NCBI GenBank assembly: GCA_902729315.2
Contig: LR746272.1
Location: forward strand, 10,906,327-10,970,326
DNA: 64,000 bases
Direction: 5' to 3'
Source of the DNA: Spirodela intermedia
Taxonomy: Eukaryota; Streptophyta; Magnoliopsida; Alismatales; Araceae
Shown: piece after piece, positions 24,701 through 35,139 of the stretch
How the letters are laid out: each line of letters starts with the position of its first letter
Position numbering within the stretch: position 1 is the stretch's first letter
Notes under the pieces: model-generated
Told to the model about the DNA's origin: nothing
What the model saw: the letters and a program-made list of their open reading frames with translations, nothing else
Database searches by the model: none
Translations under genes and position numbers: made by a program

Positions 24701-25913
24701 TGGTTTCTTTTGCGAGCAAAATGTGACCTTTTTTTATTTCTACAATTACATTTGTTTGTAGACTAATGAAGTTCAATTGAATATTCCGGTACAGGTTTTG
24801 GCACTAGATAAGCGCTACCTTGATCCTCGTCGCACTCCAGACCCATCCCCATCAGAGAGGGAGGAGGGGATAATACCACTTACTGATTCACTGCCAATAA
24901 TTCCTCAGGTATGTCTTACCTGCTACTTGGGATTTTCCTTTTTTATGATTCAGTTTTGAATAAATTCCTGTCTTTTCACCACCGTGAATGGTAATACAAT
25001 GCATATTAAATTTAATTCCTTTTCAAGGCCCATAAATTTATAAAAACACGCCTTGATGAGGTTCTTTTTTTTTTTCTTAAATACGAGATTTTGTGCATTA
25101 TCAAATCACCGTCAAGATTTCCATTACCTCCAAATTATATCGGTCCTGAGGTCTCCATAAACAGTAAAATAGGATAAAATATCTTAATCTGTAATGGCAA
25201 CGATTCGAATTATCTTAGATTGATTTTATCGGCTTAGTGTTGTAATTCTCAATATGGATATGGCTGATTTATAAACTAGGCTTCTTAGCTCTTAATCCCA
25301 TTGTCTTAAAAAGTAATCAAGCGAATGAATTCCATGGAAAATAAGGAAACTCTGCATGACCAAATCAAAACCCAAGCATGCATCTGCCGGGTGCTCTTTT
25401 TTTTTTTTTTTTTTGGTCATAATAAAAGTATATATCTGTGATAGATCTGGCTTTAGGATATGGGCTTCACATCTTAGACTTGAATTATGCGGCGAGTAGC
25501 ATGGGTTAGCAGAGAGAAGAATATAGTATCAACTGATCATGTGATTAAAGGTTTGATCATAAAGAAAGCTGAAGAGATGTATAGCTAGTCTGCATCTAAA
25601 TATATCAATGGAACAAAAAAATAAATGCAGCGACCCTCCTTTGTGCTTGCAGTCCTACGTGACCCATTCTCTCCAAGTGGAAGGCCTGCGGGGGATAGCA
25701 ACAATGCCGGCCAAGTTGGAGTCTACCTCCCTCGTTTTCGCCTACGGCGTGGACCTCTTCTTCACCCGGGTCGCCCCTTCGAGGACCTACGACTCTCTGA
25801 CGGAAGACTTCAGCTATGCCCTCCTGCTCATCACCATAGTCGTCCTGGTGGCGTCCATCTTCGTGACGTGGGCTCTATCAGAGAAGAAAGAACTGGAGGA
25901 GAAATGGAGGTGA
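15718..25913 (+). CDS. EMC1: ER membrane protein complex subunit 1, 12 exons
   Basis: EMC1 is the large lumenal beta-propeller subunit of the ER membrane complex, an insertase for membrane proteins. Exons are 15718-15821, 16802-16929, 17081-17143, 19182-19300, 20038-20150, 20241-21042, 22261-22992, 23383-23604, 23703-23798, 23871-24065, 24795-24908 and 25653-25913. Phases agree throughout and give 982 aa, the length I recall for Arabidopsis EMC1. A signal peptide (MAMFVKPIIGLIIALVFCS) precedes the mature LYEDQVGVVDW. Propeller and DUF1620-type stretches include RRRVVVATEENVIASLDLR, DGQMVWESFLQ, MTRDHNGFRKLLVVLTRAG and TSTAKGITSKQLLIGTIGDQ. A single transmembrane helix (YALLLITIVVLVASIFVTWA) near the C-terminus is followed by a short basic tail ending EEKWR. 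The last exon is much more GC-rich than the others. No lesions are seen. Confidence 0.96.
17144..19181 (+). other. Large intron 3 of EMC1
   Basis: This 2-kb AT-rich intron has a GC-richer insert-like patch at about 18000-18260. The patch contains two copies of agcctgcccaaatca (from 18061 and 18161, 100 bp apart) and an inverted pair gagacc/ggtctc at 18121-18141. No transposase or reverse transcriptase coding was found, so its origin is unknown. Confidence 0.5.
25397..25414. repeat. Poly-T tract in EMC1 intron 11
   Basis: This is a run of about 18 T in the last EMC1 intron, upstream of its final exon. Confidence 0.9.
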
Positions 25914-26084
25914 CCCCCTCTTGCCCACCTTTCTTCTCCCCCTCGTCACTACTACTCTCTTTATTTTTGAACTATTCTTGCTAACTTTGGTGGCCTCCAC
26001 CCATCCGCCCTGCCGCGACTCTTCTAATTCTTTTTCCCGGCAATGGAAAATCTCGGTTTCTCAGGGGTTCTTTTCGTAACCTCT

Positions 26085-26087
<3 letters not shown>

Positions 26088-26130
<43 letters not shown>
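26088..26130. repeat. (CT)n microsatellite
   Basis: This is a nearly perfect CT run of about 43 bp, 175 bp after the EMC1 stop codon. It is among the longest dinucleotide tracts in the window. Confidence 0.95.
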
Positions 26131-26133
<3 letters not shown>

Positions 26134-27139
26134 CGCTTTCTGTCTATCTCTATCTCTCTAGCGTCTTTTCTGCATGGAGACAGCCGTGGCTGGCAGACCC
26201 ACGTCTCCGTTCTTCGTTCTCTTGTTCTCGGCAGCTTTGGCGTCTTGTCTAGCAGGGCTGACGCAGTTTTGGGTGGTAGAGGTTGACGTGGATATCCCTT
26301 TCTTTCCGTCCCATCTGCTGCTGAATTTCCGTCCCATCTCGAAGGCGAAGGAGCGCATACTCTGCGGGCAGCGGCTCGACCTAAGTAGGGGCGGGGAGGA
26401 CTAAAAGCGGCACCTTTAGAGCTCAGTAATGGAGGGCCATAGCCGACGACGGTAAGTAATTAAGCCGGGGCGGCGGCGAGCGGATAGTGGTGGTGGTGGG
26501 TTGGTGGTTCCTACCACTTAAGCCTGTTGGGCGCTTGACCTGCTTTTTACCACTTTGAGGTAGGTGGGCTCGGCCTCGTCCAGGTTTACAATCATCGGGC
26601 CTCTTACCATCTTCAGCCACGGCGGCGCCGCCGTCGCCGGCTGTTCCCCACCTGGAGTGGTCCAAGGGCCGTGTGGAATGACGACACCCCCACCCTCTTC
26701 CCCACCTTCACGTCGCTCTCTCATCGCCATTGATCAACCCTATCGTCTGTCCTCTCCAGCCCCCGCCCGAGCTCCGCCATGGCTCCAGAGGCATTACGCA
26801 GGACCGCTACCGTTACTATCTTACCGTCTACGTCTGCAATGTCCCGCCGGAGGATTAGCCAGCGGCGCCTTGGTGGCGCTCACTTTCTAGCCCTTCTTCC
26901 TCCCTCGGTAATCCCCCGGCCGACCGAAAATGTCCCCCAGGGCGCCTAGTGTTCCGCTCCCCACCGCCGTCCTCTCCGTCGAGAAACCCGCCGGCGAGGA
27001 AGGAAAAGTGGCCGGAGAAACGGAGGGCCTCGCCGGCGTTCGTTCCTGGGTTGGGCCTATTATTAGCATCTGCTTCCGCTCATTCGGCAGGCCGCGTCAG
27101 TATTCTGCCAAGGTCCAGCCAGCGTATCCCCCGCCGGGG

Positions 27140-27143
<4 letters not shown>

Positions 27144-27182
<39 letters not shown>
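27144..27182. repeat. (CT)n microsatellite
   Basis: This is a CT run of about 39 bp, continuing into an imperfect CT-rich stretch to about 27205. Confidence 0.95.
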
Positions 27183-27185
<3 letters not shown>

Positions 27186-28573
27186 CTCTCTCTCTTTCTC
27201 TGTCTTCTGGGCTGCGCGCTTGGCGGAATTTAAGCGTCATTGAATAAGCTGCCGTACTTGCAAGCGGAAATTTTTAAATGTGCAGCGTCCCGGTTGCCGG
27301 CCGACATGTGGTATCACGGCGGCCCCCCGCCGGGGCCCGCCGTCGGGGATGGCCTCGCTGGGAAAATCCACTCGGCGACACAGCCCCGTGCATCATCCCA
27401 AGCGCCACCACCACGACCACCGTCGTCTTCCTCCTCCTCCCGGCTGATGCAGCCGATAATGGCCGTCGACGGAGGAGGGAAGGGGACAAAAGCGAAAGGG
27501 GGGCTCTTTCTGCTGCCAGCCGTCGACGTGGATGCTCTGATGGGATGGGGGAACGGACGCGGGGGGGGGGGGGCACCTTGCCTGGCCCTGCTCGCTCCCT
27601 CTTCCGCTAGGATTCCGCCCCTCTGCGATCACCCGCAGTGGGGGCCGCCGCCGGACGGATGATGATCCTTTCTCTACGAGCTTCCTCCGTATCTTTGGGG
27701 GGGGAGGGGGGGCGAGTGGGGGGCTTCACATCTGTCGGTCGCCGGCGATCAGATGCCGCCAGCCGGCGCCGGGCGGTCAACGCTCCCGCTGTCGAGTCGT
27801 CCTCGTCACCGACATCGGGCTCGGCCCCTCTCTCGGGAGCAGGGTTGCCGCCACCGCCGCCGCCGTGGTCGCCGCCGCGGAACCAGTCCGCGCTAATAAT
27901 GACGGCCGGCGCACGCGCGCGGAGAAGGCGTCGCACGCTTCTGCGAGGAGTCGAGAAAAAAAAAAGACGAAGAAGAGCTCGCCGGCGACCGGCGACCGGC
28001 GACCGGCCGGCCGTGTACATAATTAAATGGCGACAGGCAGACAGCAGGCGAGATTCTTTACCCACAAAATCCTCCGACGGCTGGGGAAGATGCTCCCACC
28101 TCACTCAGAACTAAAAACTTACAGGGTCGAATCGAGTGGAGAGCGAAGCCCCTTCCGACCTCGCCGGAGGGCCTGCCGGAGAGGAAGGGGTCTCCGTCGG
28201 GGTGGCCGGAGGGGCTTTCTTGCTTCTAATAAAGGGAAAAAAAGGCGAGCTCTAGCGCCGGCTTCGGAGCCGAGTGACTGGAATTTACTCGAGCTAGGGG
28301 AAGACACAGCAGAAGGTTCGCCGGCGACGATGCGACGGAAAGGCATCTGTCGCCGGAGGAACTGGTTCAGATCTGCTGCGGAAAACATGGTGCCCCCGAT
28401 GGAATTACTTTTGCCCGATTTGGGTAGACGGCCTCTTCCGGGTCACCGTCTTCCTTCTACACGAAACTTTCATTCCAGCAAGTTAATCTTAAACAAAAAA
28501 CGTCGTTCCAGTCTCTCTGGAAACGCACACCACTTTCTCTCTCCTCTCTCTCTCTCTGTCATGTTAAGGTTTC

Positions 28574-28608
28574 TGTCTCTGCCTTCTTTTCTGTTGTCTT
28601 TTATATAC
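28574..28608 (+). promoter_or_regulatory. Candidate core promoter of the Aux/IAA gene (AuxRE plus TATA box)
   Basis: A TGTCTC auxin-response element core lies at 28574-28579 and a TATA-like TTTATATACC begins at 28600. They stand about 350-380 bp before the Aux/IAA start codon. The two CT tracts at 28645 and 28780 would then fall in the leader. TGTCTC is bound by auxin response factors, which fits feedback control of Aux/IAA genes. A six-base motif beside CT-rich DNA can occur by chance. Confidence 0.45.
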
Positions 28609-28644
28609 CATGGCACTGCCAAGGCGTCTGATTGGTTTGCTCTT

Positions 28645-28667
28645 TCTCTCTCTCTCTCTCTCTCTCT
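28645..28667. repeat. (CT)n tract, probable Aux/IAA leader
   Basis: This is a CT run of about 23 bp between the candidate TATA box and the Aux/IAA start. Confidence 0.9.
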
Positions 28668-28778
28668 GTGGCTGGCGCACGAGTCGGGCACACGTTCCGC
28701 AGAAACATAAACCACAGTTTACAGTTAGCTTCGCCAACGTCAAAGCCCCTCGGGGGTGGCCACTGTAGACTCGCGGTG

Positions 28779-28779
<1 letters not shown>

Positions 28780-28812
<33 letters not shown>
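28780..28812. repeat. (CT)n tract, probable Aux/IAA leader
   Basis: This is a CT run of about 33 bp, ending about 140 bp before the Aux/IAA start codon. Confidence 0.9.
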
Positions 28813-28818
<6 letters not shown>

Positions 28819-28953
28819 GTGCTCTTCTGTTGGTGTGCGTATCCTTCCATCCATCTCTCTTCTCTCTTCTCTTGTTGGCTTGTTGGCTTCCATTTCTCTT
28901 CGCCTCCGGCGCTGCAGGCTCACTGGTATCCTCCCGCAGGTGTCGGCGGATTA

Positions 28954-31400
28954 ATGACCCCACCCTTGGAGCATGATTACATAGGGCTGTCGGAGGCTCC
29001 CTCCATGGATTTCTCTGAGAAGCTCTGCCCTCCGGCCGCCGCTCCCGCGGCGGAGGACCGGCTCTGCGGCGACCTCAAGGAGACAGAGCTGAGACTGGGG
29101 CTCCCAGGCTTGGAGTCCCCCGACCGGAAGGGCTGGGATCAGGCAGTCCTGATGCTTGGCCCCCCAAAGGCCGTCGTCTCGGGGGCGAAGAGGGGCTTCT
29201 CCGACGCCATCGACGGCTCCAACCAGTGGTTTTTCCCCGGCGGACTTGGATCTGAGGTCGAACCAGGAAAAGGAAGTCTGTTCGCGCCGAAGGGGGATCC
29301 CATCGGCGGGCAACTGTCTGGCGCTGTGAACGGGGGCAAGGATGCCGGCTCGGCGTCCAAGGCCGCCGGGTTTGAGAAGAACGGAGCGGCTCCTTCTACC
29401 GATTCTGATCGCAGGGCCAGCCATGCCGCAAAGTGAGTTGAGCCTGGAAGATTCTCCTGCGTTTTCTGCGATGATTTCCGAACTTTTCCTTCCCTCTTTG
29501 CCTTCAGATTGACAGAAATCCCCTTCTCTCGGGTGAAGAAAACCTTGGAATTATCTTCACATACTTTAGATTTTGACGATAAATACTGACCAATAGGCTC
29601 CGACAACAGGGAAATGCATGGATCAAATCGAAACGAATGATTTCGTCCATTGATGTTTCATTGCCCTAGTTTTTCTCTTTTGAAAGGTCATATAAATAGT
29701 GATTTCCATTGTTTGTTCCTTGAATGACCATGAGGCAGGGAGGATTCTAGCTACATCTTTCTCGTCATTTTCCTGTCAATCTTCACAAAAATAAAATGTA
29801 AAAAAAACCAGTTCGTTGTCTGTTCATGAAGTTTATTAAGGGTATCAATTTCAGCAGATGTATTGTATTCTCTACATGGTGCTCCATGGGAGCAGCCCCC
29901 CGTTCATGATCATTCACTCCATAGTGGACGCATTTCTTCTGGAAATATGTCCCTTTCCCCAACCGCAGGATTCAAATTCTGTGTTCGAATCGCATATTTT
30001 TTGCAGGGCGCAGGTGGTAGGGTGGCCTCCAATTCGGAGCTACCGCAAGAACACATTGTCTGCAAACCCACCCAAAAATAGCAATGACCCCGCAGGAAAA
30101 CAGGAGCTGGGCTGCCTCTACGTGAAGGTCAGCATGGACGGGGCCCCATATCTGAGGAAAGTTGATCTCAAGACCTACTGCAACTACGAGGAGCTTTCTT
30201 CTGCTTTGGAGAAGATGTTCAGCTGCTTCACCATCGGTGAGCTCTGCTGCACCAGCAGGATCAATCGACCCGACAGGATCATCACCTTGTTAATGTTCTT
30301 GACGCTTTTCACTTGGTCGGAAAGACCCACCTGCTCAGCATCACTGAAGACATGACATCTTCTTGACCTATTTCTCAGGCCAATGTGGACCGCATGGAGC
30401 CCCCGACCAGGATGAGCTCAGCGAGAGCTGTTTGATCGATCTTCTTCACGGGTCCGAGTATGTGCTCACGTACGAGGACAAGGATGGAGATTGGATGCTC
30501 GTCGGCGACGTTCCATGGGAGTAAGCACCTCGAACTCATCCTTCTGTGGAGATTTACAGCGGACAAACTGGATTTGTTTTATAAAAAATAAAAAATCCGA
30601 TCAAAGCATCTTTTACTGATACCCATCTGTGTTTAGAACTGCTTTAACCTATATAATTGAGCATAACCGTAAAATCTGTCCTTTTTTATGTTTTGGAATC
30701 GCCAGCATGTTCACTGCGTCCTGCAAGAGGCTGAGGATCATGAAGGGGTCAGAAGCCATCGGATTAGGTACATGTGGCACGAATTAACCTGCATTGTCTT
30801 TTTTTTTTTAAAACCTTATCCGCCCTTAGGGCCAGGGTTGCCCTCAGACCAGACCGACAAGGCCCGGACCCAGCCCGGAGAAAGGGCCAGATGGAGGGTC
30901 CCCAAGACAACAACGTTAGAAGAAAAATCAAAACCCCCGGGCTCTTGTACCGGACCGAGGCCGAAATCATGATTTTTATTTTTTTTATTTTTTATTTTTT
31001 ATTTTTTATTTTTTATTTTTTATTTTTTATTTTTTTATTTTTTATTTTTTATTTATTTTATTTTTTATTTTTTATTTTTTATTTTTTATTTTTTATTTTT
31101 TATTTTTTATTTTTTATTTTTTTATTTATTATTTATTATTTTTATTATTTTTATTTTTATTTATTATTATTAATATTATTATGATTTATTTATTATTTTT
31201 TATTATTTAGTATTTATTATTATTATTATTATTTAGTATTTATTTATTATTTATTATTTATTATTTATTATTTTGTTTCTCTAGTCTAGTTGTTCAGAGA
31301 TGATGGCTCGTTATGCTTCCTCTTGATTCCTCTCATCCGACCACTGTCTGCAGCTCCCAGGGCCATGGAGAAGAACAAGAACCTGGGAGCTGCGGTCTAG
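28954..31400 (+). CDS. IAA: Aux/IAA auxin-responsive repressor, 5 exons
   Basis: Aux/IAA proteins are short-lived nuclear repressors. They bind auxin response factors and recruit TOPLESS, and auxin triggers their TIR1-dependent degradation. Exons are 28954-29432, 30007-30236, 30379-30520, 30706-30767 and 31354-31400, in phase, giving 319 aa. All four domains are present. Domain I is TELRLGLPG (LxLxL at Leu46/48/50). A KR linker (GAKRGF) precedes the degron [14 protein letters not shown] at about 162-175. Domains III and IV form the PB1 fold, with the lysine in [18 protein letters not shown] and the acidic [14 protein letters not shown]. The C-terminal [14 protein letters not shown] is followed by a short basic end. 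The start [14 protein letters not shown] matches the longer IAA8/IAA9/IAA27-type members, so I place it in that subgroup without a number. The leader holds CT tracts, and intron 4 holds a long AT array. Confidence 0.95.
30970..31275. repeat. TTTTTAT (period about 7) minisatellite-like array in Aux/IAA intron 4
   Basis: About 140 bp of near-perfect seven-base units (attttttatttttt...) begin at about 30970. Over the next 165 bp they grade into degenerate ATT/ATTT units. The plus strand is almost purely T and A with a strong T bias. The array sits between the fourth and fifth coding exons, directly after a GC-rich patch (about 30825-30960). Confidence 0.95.
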
Positions 31401-32075
31401 TCTGAGAACAAGAACCGTGAACTGGCTCAAGGGGACCTCTAAAGTCTGAAAATTTTCGGAGCCCGTGGGGGGAAAATCCGCCCAGCCCTATCGATCGTCC
31501 GTGGTCTGCTGGATATGCCCTAGAGAAGATGATCCTCGTCCTGCTGGCTCTCGCGTGTCTTTCTGTATCCCGGTGTGCTACCTGTCATTCTTATCTATTA
31601 TGTATATGTTGGGTTTTGACTTGCTGCTTGCGACTCCTCTGTCTGGATCTTCTGCTCCTATTCATGTTCGAAACATCAGCCGCTTATTCGTCGTGATTCT
31701 CAGCTACATTAAGCTTATTAAATCCCTTATCGTCGATCGAAGCTGGGGATGTTCTCAGCCCTCTCCGAGGTCTCTGAACCGGTCGGGGCCCGAGTCCGGC
31801 GAGTTCATTGAATGGGTCGACTTCGAGGTGGCGGTGGGTGGATTCCGGCGGTGCCGCGCTGTCTGTGTGGGTGTTTTCCTTCCATTCTAGGCCATGCAGG
31901 GCGTCTCCCTCCTCCCCCCCCCCCCGAAGCCCCACTGGTCGAAGATATCCGGCCCCAGTTTTAGGGTTTCCACCAGGGGAGGCGCCTTCTGCGTGAAAGC
32001 TTGCGGGTGCCGCAATGAATGGGGCAGCAGCCCTGCCGCCCTTGGATCATCTTCAGAGGAGTAATGGTTCTGTAG

Positions 32076-32076
<1 letters not shown>

Positions 32077-32116
<40 letters not shown>
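32077..32116. repeat. (CT)n microsatellite
   Basis: This is a CT run of about 40 bp, about 1.1 kb before the ARM-protein start. Confidence 0.95.
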
Positions 32117-32121
<5 letters not shown>

Positions 32122-33053
32122 TGAGGGGGGTTGATTGAACAGGATTGGACAGAGTAAAAGCCCAGCAGGGCCCATTGACCCTCCGAATGCTCGGTTGACT
32201 GAATCTGCCTACGTGGGCTGTGTTGGTCCAGTTTTGGGCCATCGGATTCAAGCTCAGCCCATTTGTAATTAAAGCCCCGGAAATTACCATTTACAATTTT
32301 TTCTAGTTATTCGAACTACTTGTTATAGCAAAGCGGGTGTCCCCATCTAGGCCACAGGCTAAGTGAGGGCTACGTCACATGCCAACACGGCCTAAAGGAG
32401 ATCCTGGGCCACGTGCCAGAGGTTGCCGCCAAGCCAAGACTCATGTGGACTAGCTAAACTGGGCCGTCGCTGGGCCCCTGGCCCACCTCCCCCGCTGTCT
32501 CTTCCCATTGACCAAGAAATGAGAGTCAAAAGGCTCGTCTCTTGTTTCCCAGAGTAGTTGCTGGGAAGTGACTGCTACATTCCTTGACATTTATTTATTT
32601 AAAGAGAGAGACAGAGAAGGAAATGTTGCTAATGTTGGAAATTAAATGGCTGGCGCATGCATCCAGACGTGGCGGAGCGCTTGGCAGGTCCATGCACGTG
32701 GAATGCTGCGGAGGAGAGAGAGGTCAAGAAGGGAGGGTGGGTGGGGCTCGCGGCGGCGCCGCCGCCGTGGTGGCGTTGGTGGACCCTGGCGGGATAGCCA
32801 GATCGAAGAGAGGGGGGCCGCTGGCGCCGGCAGGGACTGACGACGCTGCCCGCGCCGTGTGCCAGCGGCAGTGGGTGGCGTTTAAAAGGCCCGCCGGCCG
32901 GACAGCTTCGGCATGATTAATGACCGGGGGCCCGATCCTGCCCCCCACCCCCCAACCCAGATGAATCCTTCGCCGCCTGCGAAGCTTCCTAGGCCGAGGA
33001 GCCCTCATAGGCAGGCGTAGCCGCCGCCATTTGCTCTACCGACCTCCCTACTG

Positions 33054-33078
33054 CTCTCTCTCTCTCTCTCTCTCTCTC
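33054..33078. repeat. (CT)n tract, probable leader of the ARM-repeat gene
   Basis: This is a CT run of about 25 bp, 135 bp before the start codon of the ARM-repeat gene. Confidence 0.9.
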
Positions 33079-33212
33079 GAAGGTCGTCGTCCTTCCCTCA
33101 ACCCCGCCGCCGCCCAGATTCGTACACTAGTTGAAGATTTATACGAATCGCTCGTAGCTGGTCTCGCCGGGGGAGGAGGTGGGGGGGAGGGGGCTGAATT
33201 TGCAGAGGCAAC

Positions 33213-34277
33213 ATGACCAGCAGAAGCGGTCATTCCCAGCACCACCCGAAGCTGAAGGCGCCGACGCGTGCCCTCTTCTCCTGCGGGATGTTCCGGAACT
33301 GCACTCAAACAGTGCTGAGCCCGACGAAGACGGCCCCGCCGCCGCCTGCAGCAACGACGACGACGATGACGACCCCGCCACCGTCTTCTGGCTTGCCCCC
33401 GCCTTCTTCATCTCCTCCCCCTCCTCTTCCTCTGCCGACACAATTGGAGAAGGAACACGCGCAGAGTTCAGTCCCTACAGCGACGGCGGCCGAACCCGAA
33501 GGACGGCATCCGTTGTCCTCATCTTCGTCATCGTCCTCAACCTCCCAGAGCTTCACCCAGTGGCGGTTCCCGCTCACCCACCCGCCATCAGAGTCCTCCG
33601 ATCACCGCCTGCACCAGGAATCCGACTTCGCCACCTCGACCGACGACCTTTCCGGGGCCTTCCATGTCGCAGAGCTCCACCTCCCCTCCGGCAATCGCAT
33701 CCCTGCGCTGCGACTCATCGAGAGATGTCTCGCGCTAGATCCGGGCGCCGCCGCCGTTCCCTGCCCGCTGCCCGTCATGGCCGGAGTCGTAGCTTCGATA
33801 CTGGATCCGGCCGCGGCCAGACCCGCAGCGAAGGTCCTGCTGGCGCTGCTCCTGTCGGAGAGTAACCGGAGACTGGCCGTGGAGGCGAAGGCCGCGCCGG
33901 CGGCGGTGGAGGCCGTCGCAGCCGCTTCGACGTCGGGAGCAGCCGGGGCGGCGACGGCGGAGCGGGCGCTGGCCGCGCTGGAGCTCATATGCACGGTCCC
34001 AGAGGGAGCGGTGGAGGTGAGGAGAAACCCCACCGCGGCGGGGTCACTGGTGGCCGCGGTGGAGAAGATGGTCGGCAGAGGGAGGGAGTCCGCCATCGGG
34101 GTTCTGTCGGCGATCTACGCCGGCCAATGGGCTGGTGCCGCACCGCCGGAGGTGGGCCGGACGGTGGTGATGGCCTTGCAAGGCGACTGCACCCCGAGGG
34201 GCCGGCGGAAGGGGGCGAAGCTGCTTAAGGCGCTCAAGGAAGCCGGACGGCTGGATCTCCCCGACGACGGATGCTGA
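33213..34277 (+). CDS. Intronless ARM-repeat superfamily protein (PUB-like, no U-box)
   Basis: This is a single 354-aa ORF with high GC content and strong third-position GC bias. The N-terminus carries a short conserved-looking Cys segment (ALFSCGMFRNCTQTVLSPT, about residues 20-38). A Pro/Thr/Ser-rich low-complexity stretch follows at about 40-115, and then a TQWRFPL motif. The C-terminal half is Ala/Leu-rich and helical, with armadillo-like repeats such as NRIPALRLIERCL, AAKVLLALLLSES, AERALAALELIC and RGRESAIGVLSAIY. It ends with RRKGAKLLKALKEA, a pattern seen at the end of plant U-box/ARM proteins. No U-box is present, so E3 ligase activity cannot be assumed. Proteins of this kind are annotated in plants as ARM-repeat proteins of unknown substrate. 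The start Met is supported by the Cys segment just downstream. Confidence 0.8.
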   Translation: MTSRSGHSQHHPKLKAPTRALFSCGMFRNCTQTVLSPTKTAPPPPAATTTTMTTPPPSSGLPPPSSSPPPPLPLPTQLEKEHAQSSVPTATAAEPEGRHPLSSSSSSSSTSQSFTQWRFPLTHPPSESSDHRLHQESDFATSTDDLSGAFHVAELHLPSGNRIPALRLIERCLALDPGAAAVPCPLPVMAGVVASILDPAAARPAAKVLLALLLSESNRRLAVEAKAAPAAVEAVAAASTSGAAGAATAERALAALELICTVPEGAVEVRRNPTAAGSLVAAVEKMVGRGRESAIGVLSAIYAGQWAGAAPPEVGRTVVMALQGDCTPRGRRKGAKLLKALKEAGRLDLPDDGC

Positions 34278-35139
34278 CGGCCATAGCTGCCGCCGCCGCC
34301 GCCGCCGCCGCCGCCTCCGCCGCCGAGGGCTCCGCTCTACCGCCAGTTCGGGAGGTGACTGTTGCTGGCGGCGTGACTGGTTGGTGAGAGGGAGGCGAGC
34401 GGAGCCTGCCGCAGGATACGGAGGAGACAGCGGGCTCTGCGCACTGTTTACGCCGCAGTCTGGCGGAGCTGGGCGGCGTAGGCCGGCGTCAGGTGGGCGT
34501 ACCTCGCGGCAGGCGCGGTCGGCTCGAGATCCGGAGCCCCTCACCTCCTCCATGCCTGGCAGCGAGGTCAGCGTCGCCGCCCCTCTTATTTTACTCCTGT
34601 CGCCCCTCAGGAATCCCCCGGGTTATCACCGTTGCCCCTGTCCCCATTCTCCGCCTCTCCCCCGCCGTTGCTTTCTCGCTCCTCAAAGACGATATCGATC
34701 GCTCTTCTGACCCGCCGATCCCGTCGCTGTCACCCTCCCTGCGCGCGCAGTCGCCAGTCCTCATCGTCTCTGTCTCAACTAGGCAAAGCACAACTTGTGA
34801 AGATTTTTGAACCGGAGCTTGTTTCCGGCTGCCATCTCCACTCGCAGATGTTCTCCCTCGGAGACTTGACTTGATGGCGGATCTGTAATCATTTTGCCAG
34901 CCTACCGTGCTACCAGTGGCTGAAAGTCGGCACCTTTGCAACCACGAGCTTGGATTAGATCTGGGTAGGGTCTGTTCATCTCTGGCTGTTCGTATTATAT
35001 TATTAATATGGAGGATAGAATGCTATCTCCGGTAGTAATCACTGATGATTCGTCGGCCGGTACTAAATCTAAGAAGCTTGGCTCATAATCCACGCAAACC
35101 CAGGTTATCTGTGGGCATTTAATCTGAGTTCTCGCCATC
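34278..35139. other. Intergenic region between ARM-repeat and gulonolactone oxidase genes
   Basis: This region begins with a (GCC)n tract directly after the ARM-gene stop, then GC-rich DNA to about 34780, then AT-richer DNA up to the next start codon. It must contain the 3' UTR of one gene and the promoter of the next. No clear TATA box was fixed. Confidence 0.5.
34288..34314. repeat. (GCC)n trinucleotide repeat
   Basis: There are about nine GCC units within 40 bp after the ARM-protein stop codon, in its 3' UTR. Confidence 0.9.

Larger units (their letters stand above)
25914..28953. other. GC-rich intergenic region: EMC1 3' flank and Aux/IAA promoter
   Basis: This 3-kb stretch contains several long overlapping ORFs on both strands. 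They are proline-, arginine- and serine-rich, lack any family match I recognise and are best explained by GC richness. Several (CT)n tracts and one plausible core promoter for the downstream Aux/IAA gene lie here. Confidence 0.55.
31401..33212. other. Intergenic region: Aux/IAA 3' flank and ARM-protein promoter
   Basis: I find no gene here. The left part should hold the Aux/IAA 3' UTR. The right part (from about 32690) is GC-rich and leads into the ARM-repeat gene. A TTTAAAAG stretch near 32880 could serve as a TATA-like element. The open frames at 31465-31890 and 32584-32916 match no family that I know. Confidence 0.5.

Noticed and set aside
27240-28710. Long ORFs (110-227 codons) on both strands upstream of the Aux/IAA gene
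   Set aside because: They are proline/arginine/serine-rich, mutually overlapping and have no motif. CT tracts and GC richness explain the lack of stops.
30774-31184. 136-codon ORF rich in Phe, Tyr and Ile
   Set aside because: It is a translation of the TTTTTAT array inside the Aux/IAA intron.
33602-34096. 164-codon minus-strand ORF
   Set aside because: It is a shadow of the GC-rich ARM-repeat gene on the opposite strand.
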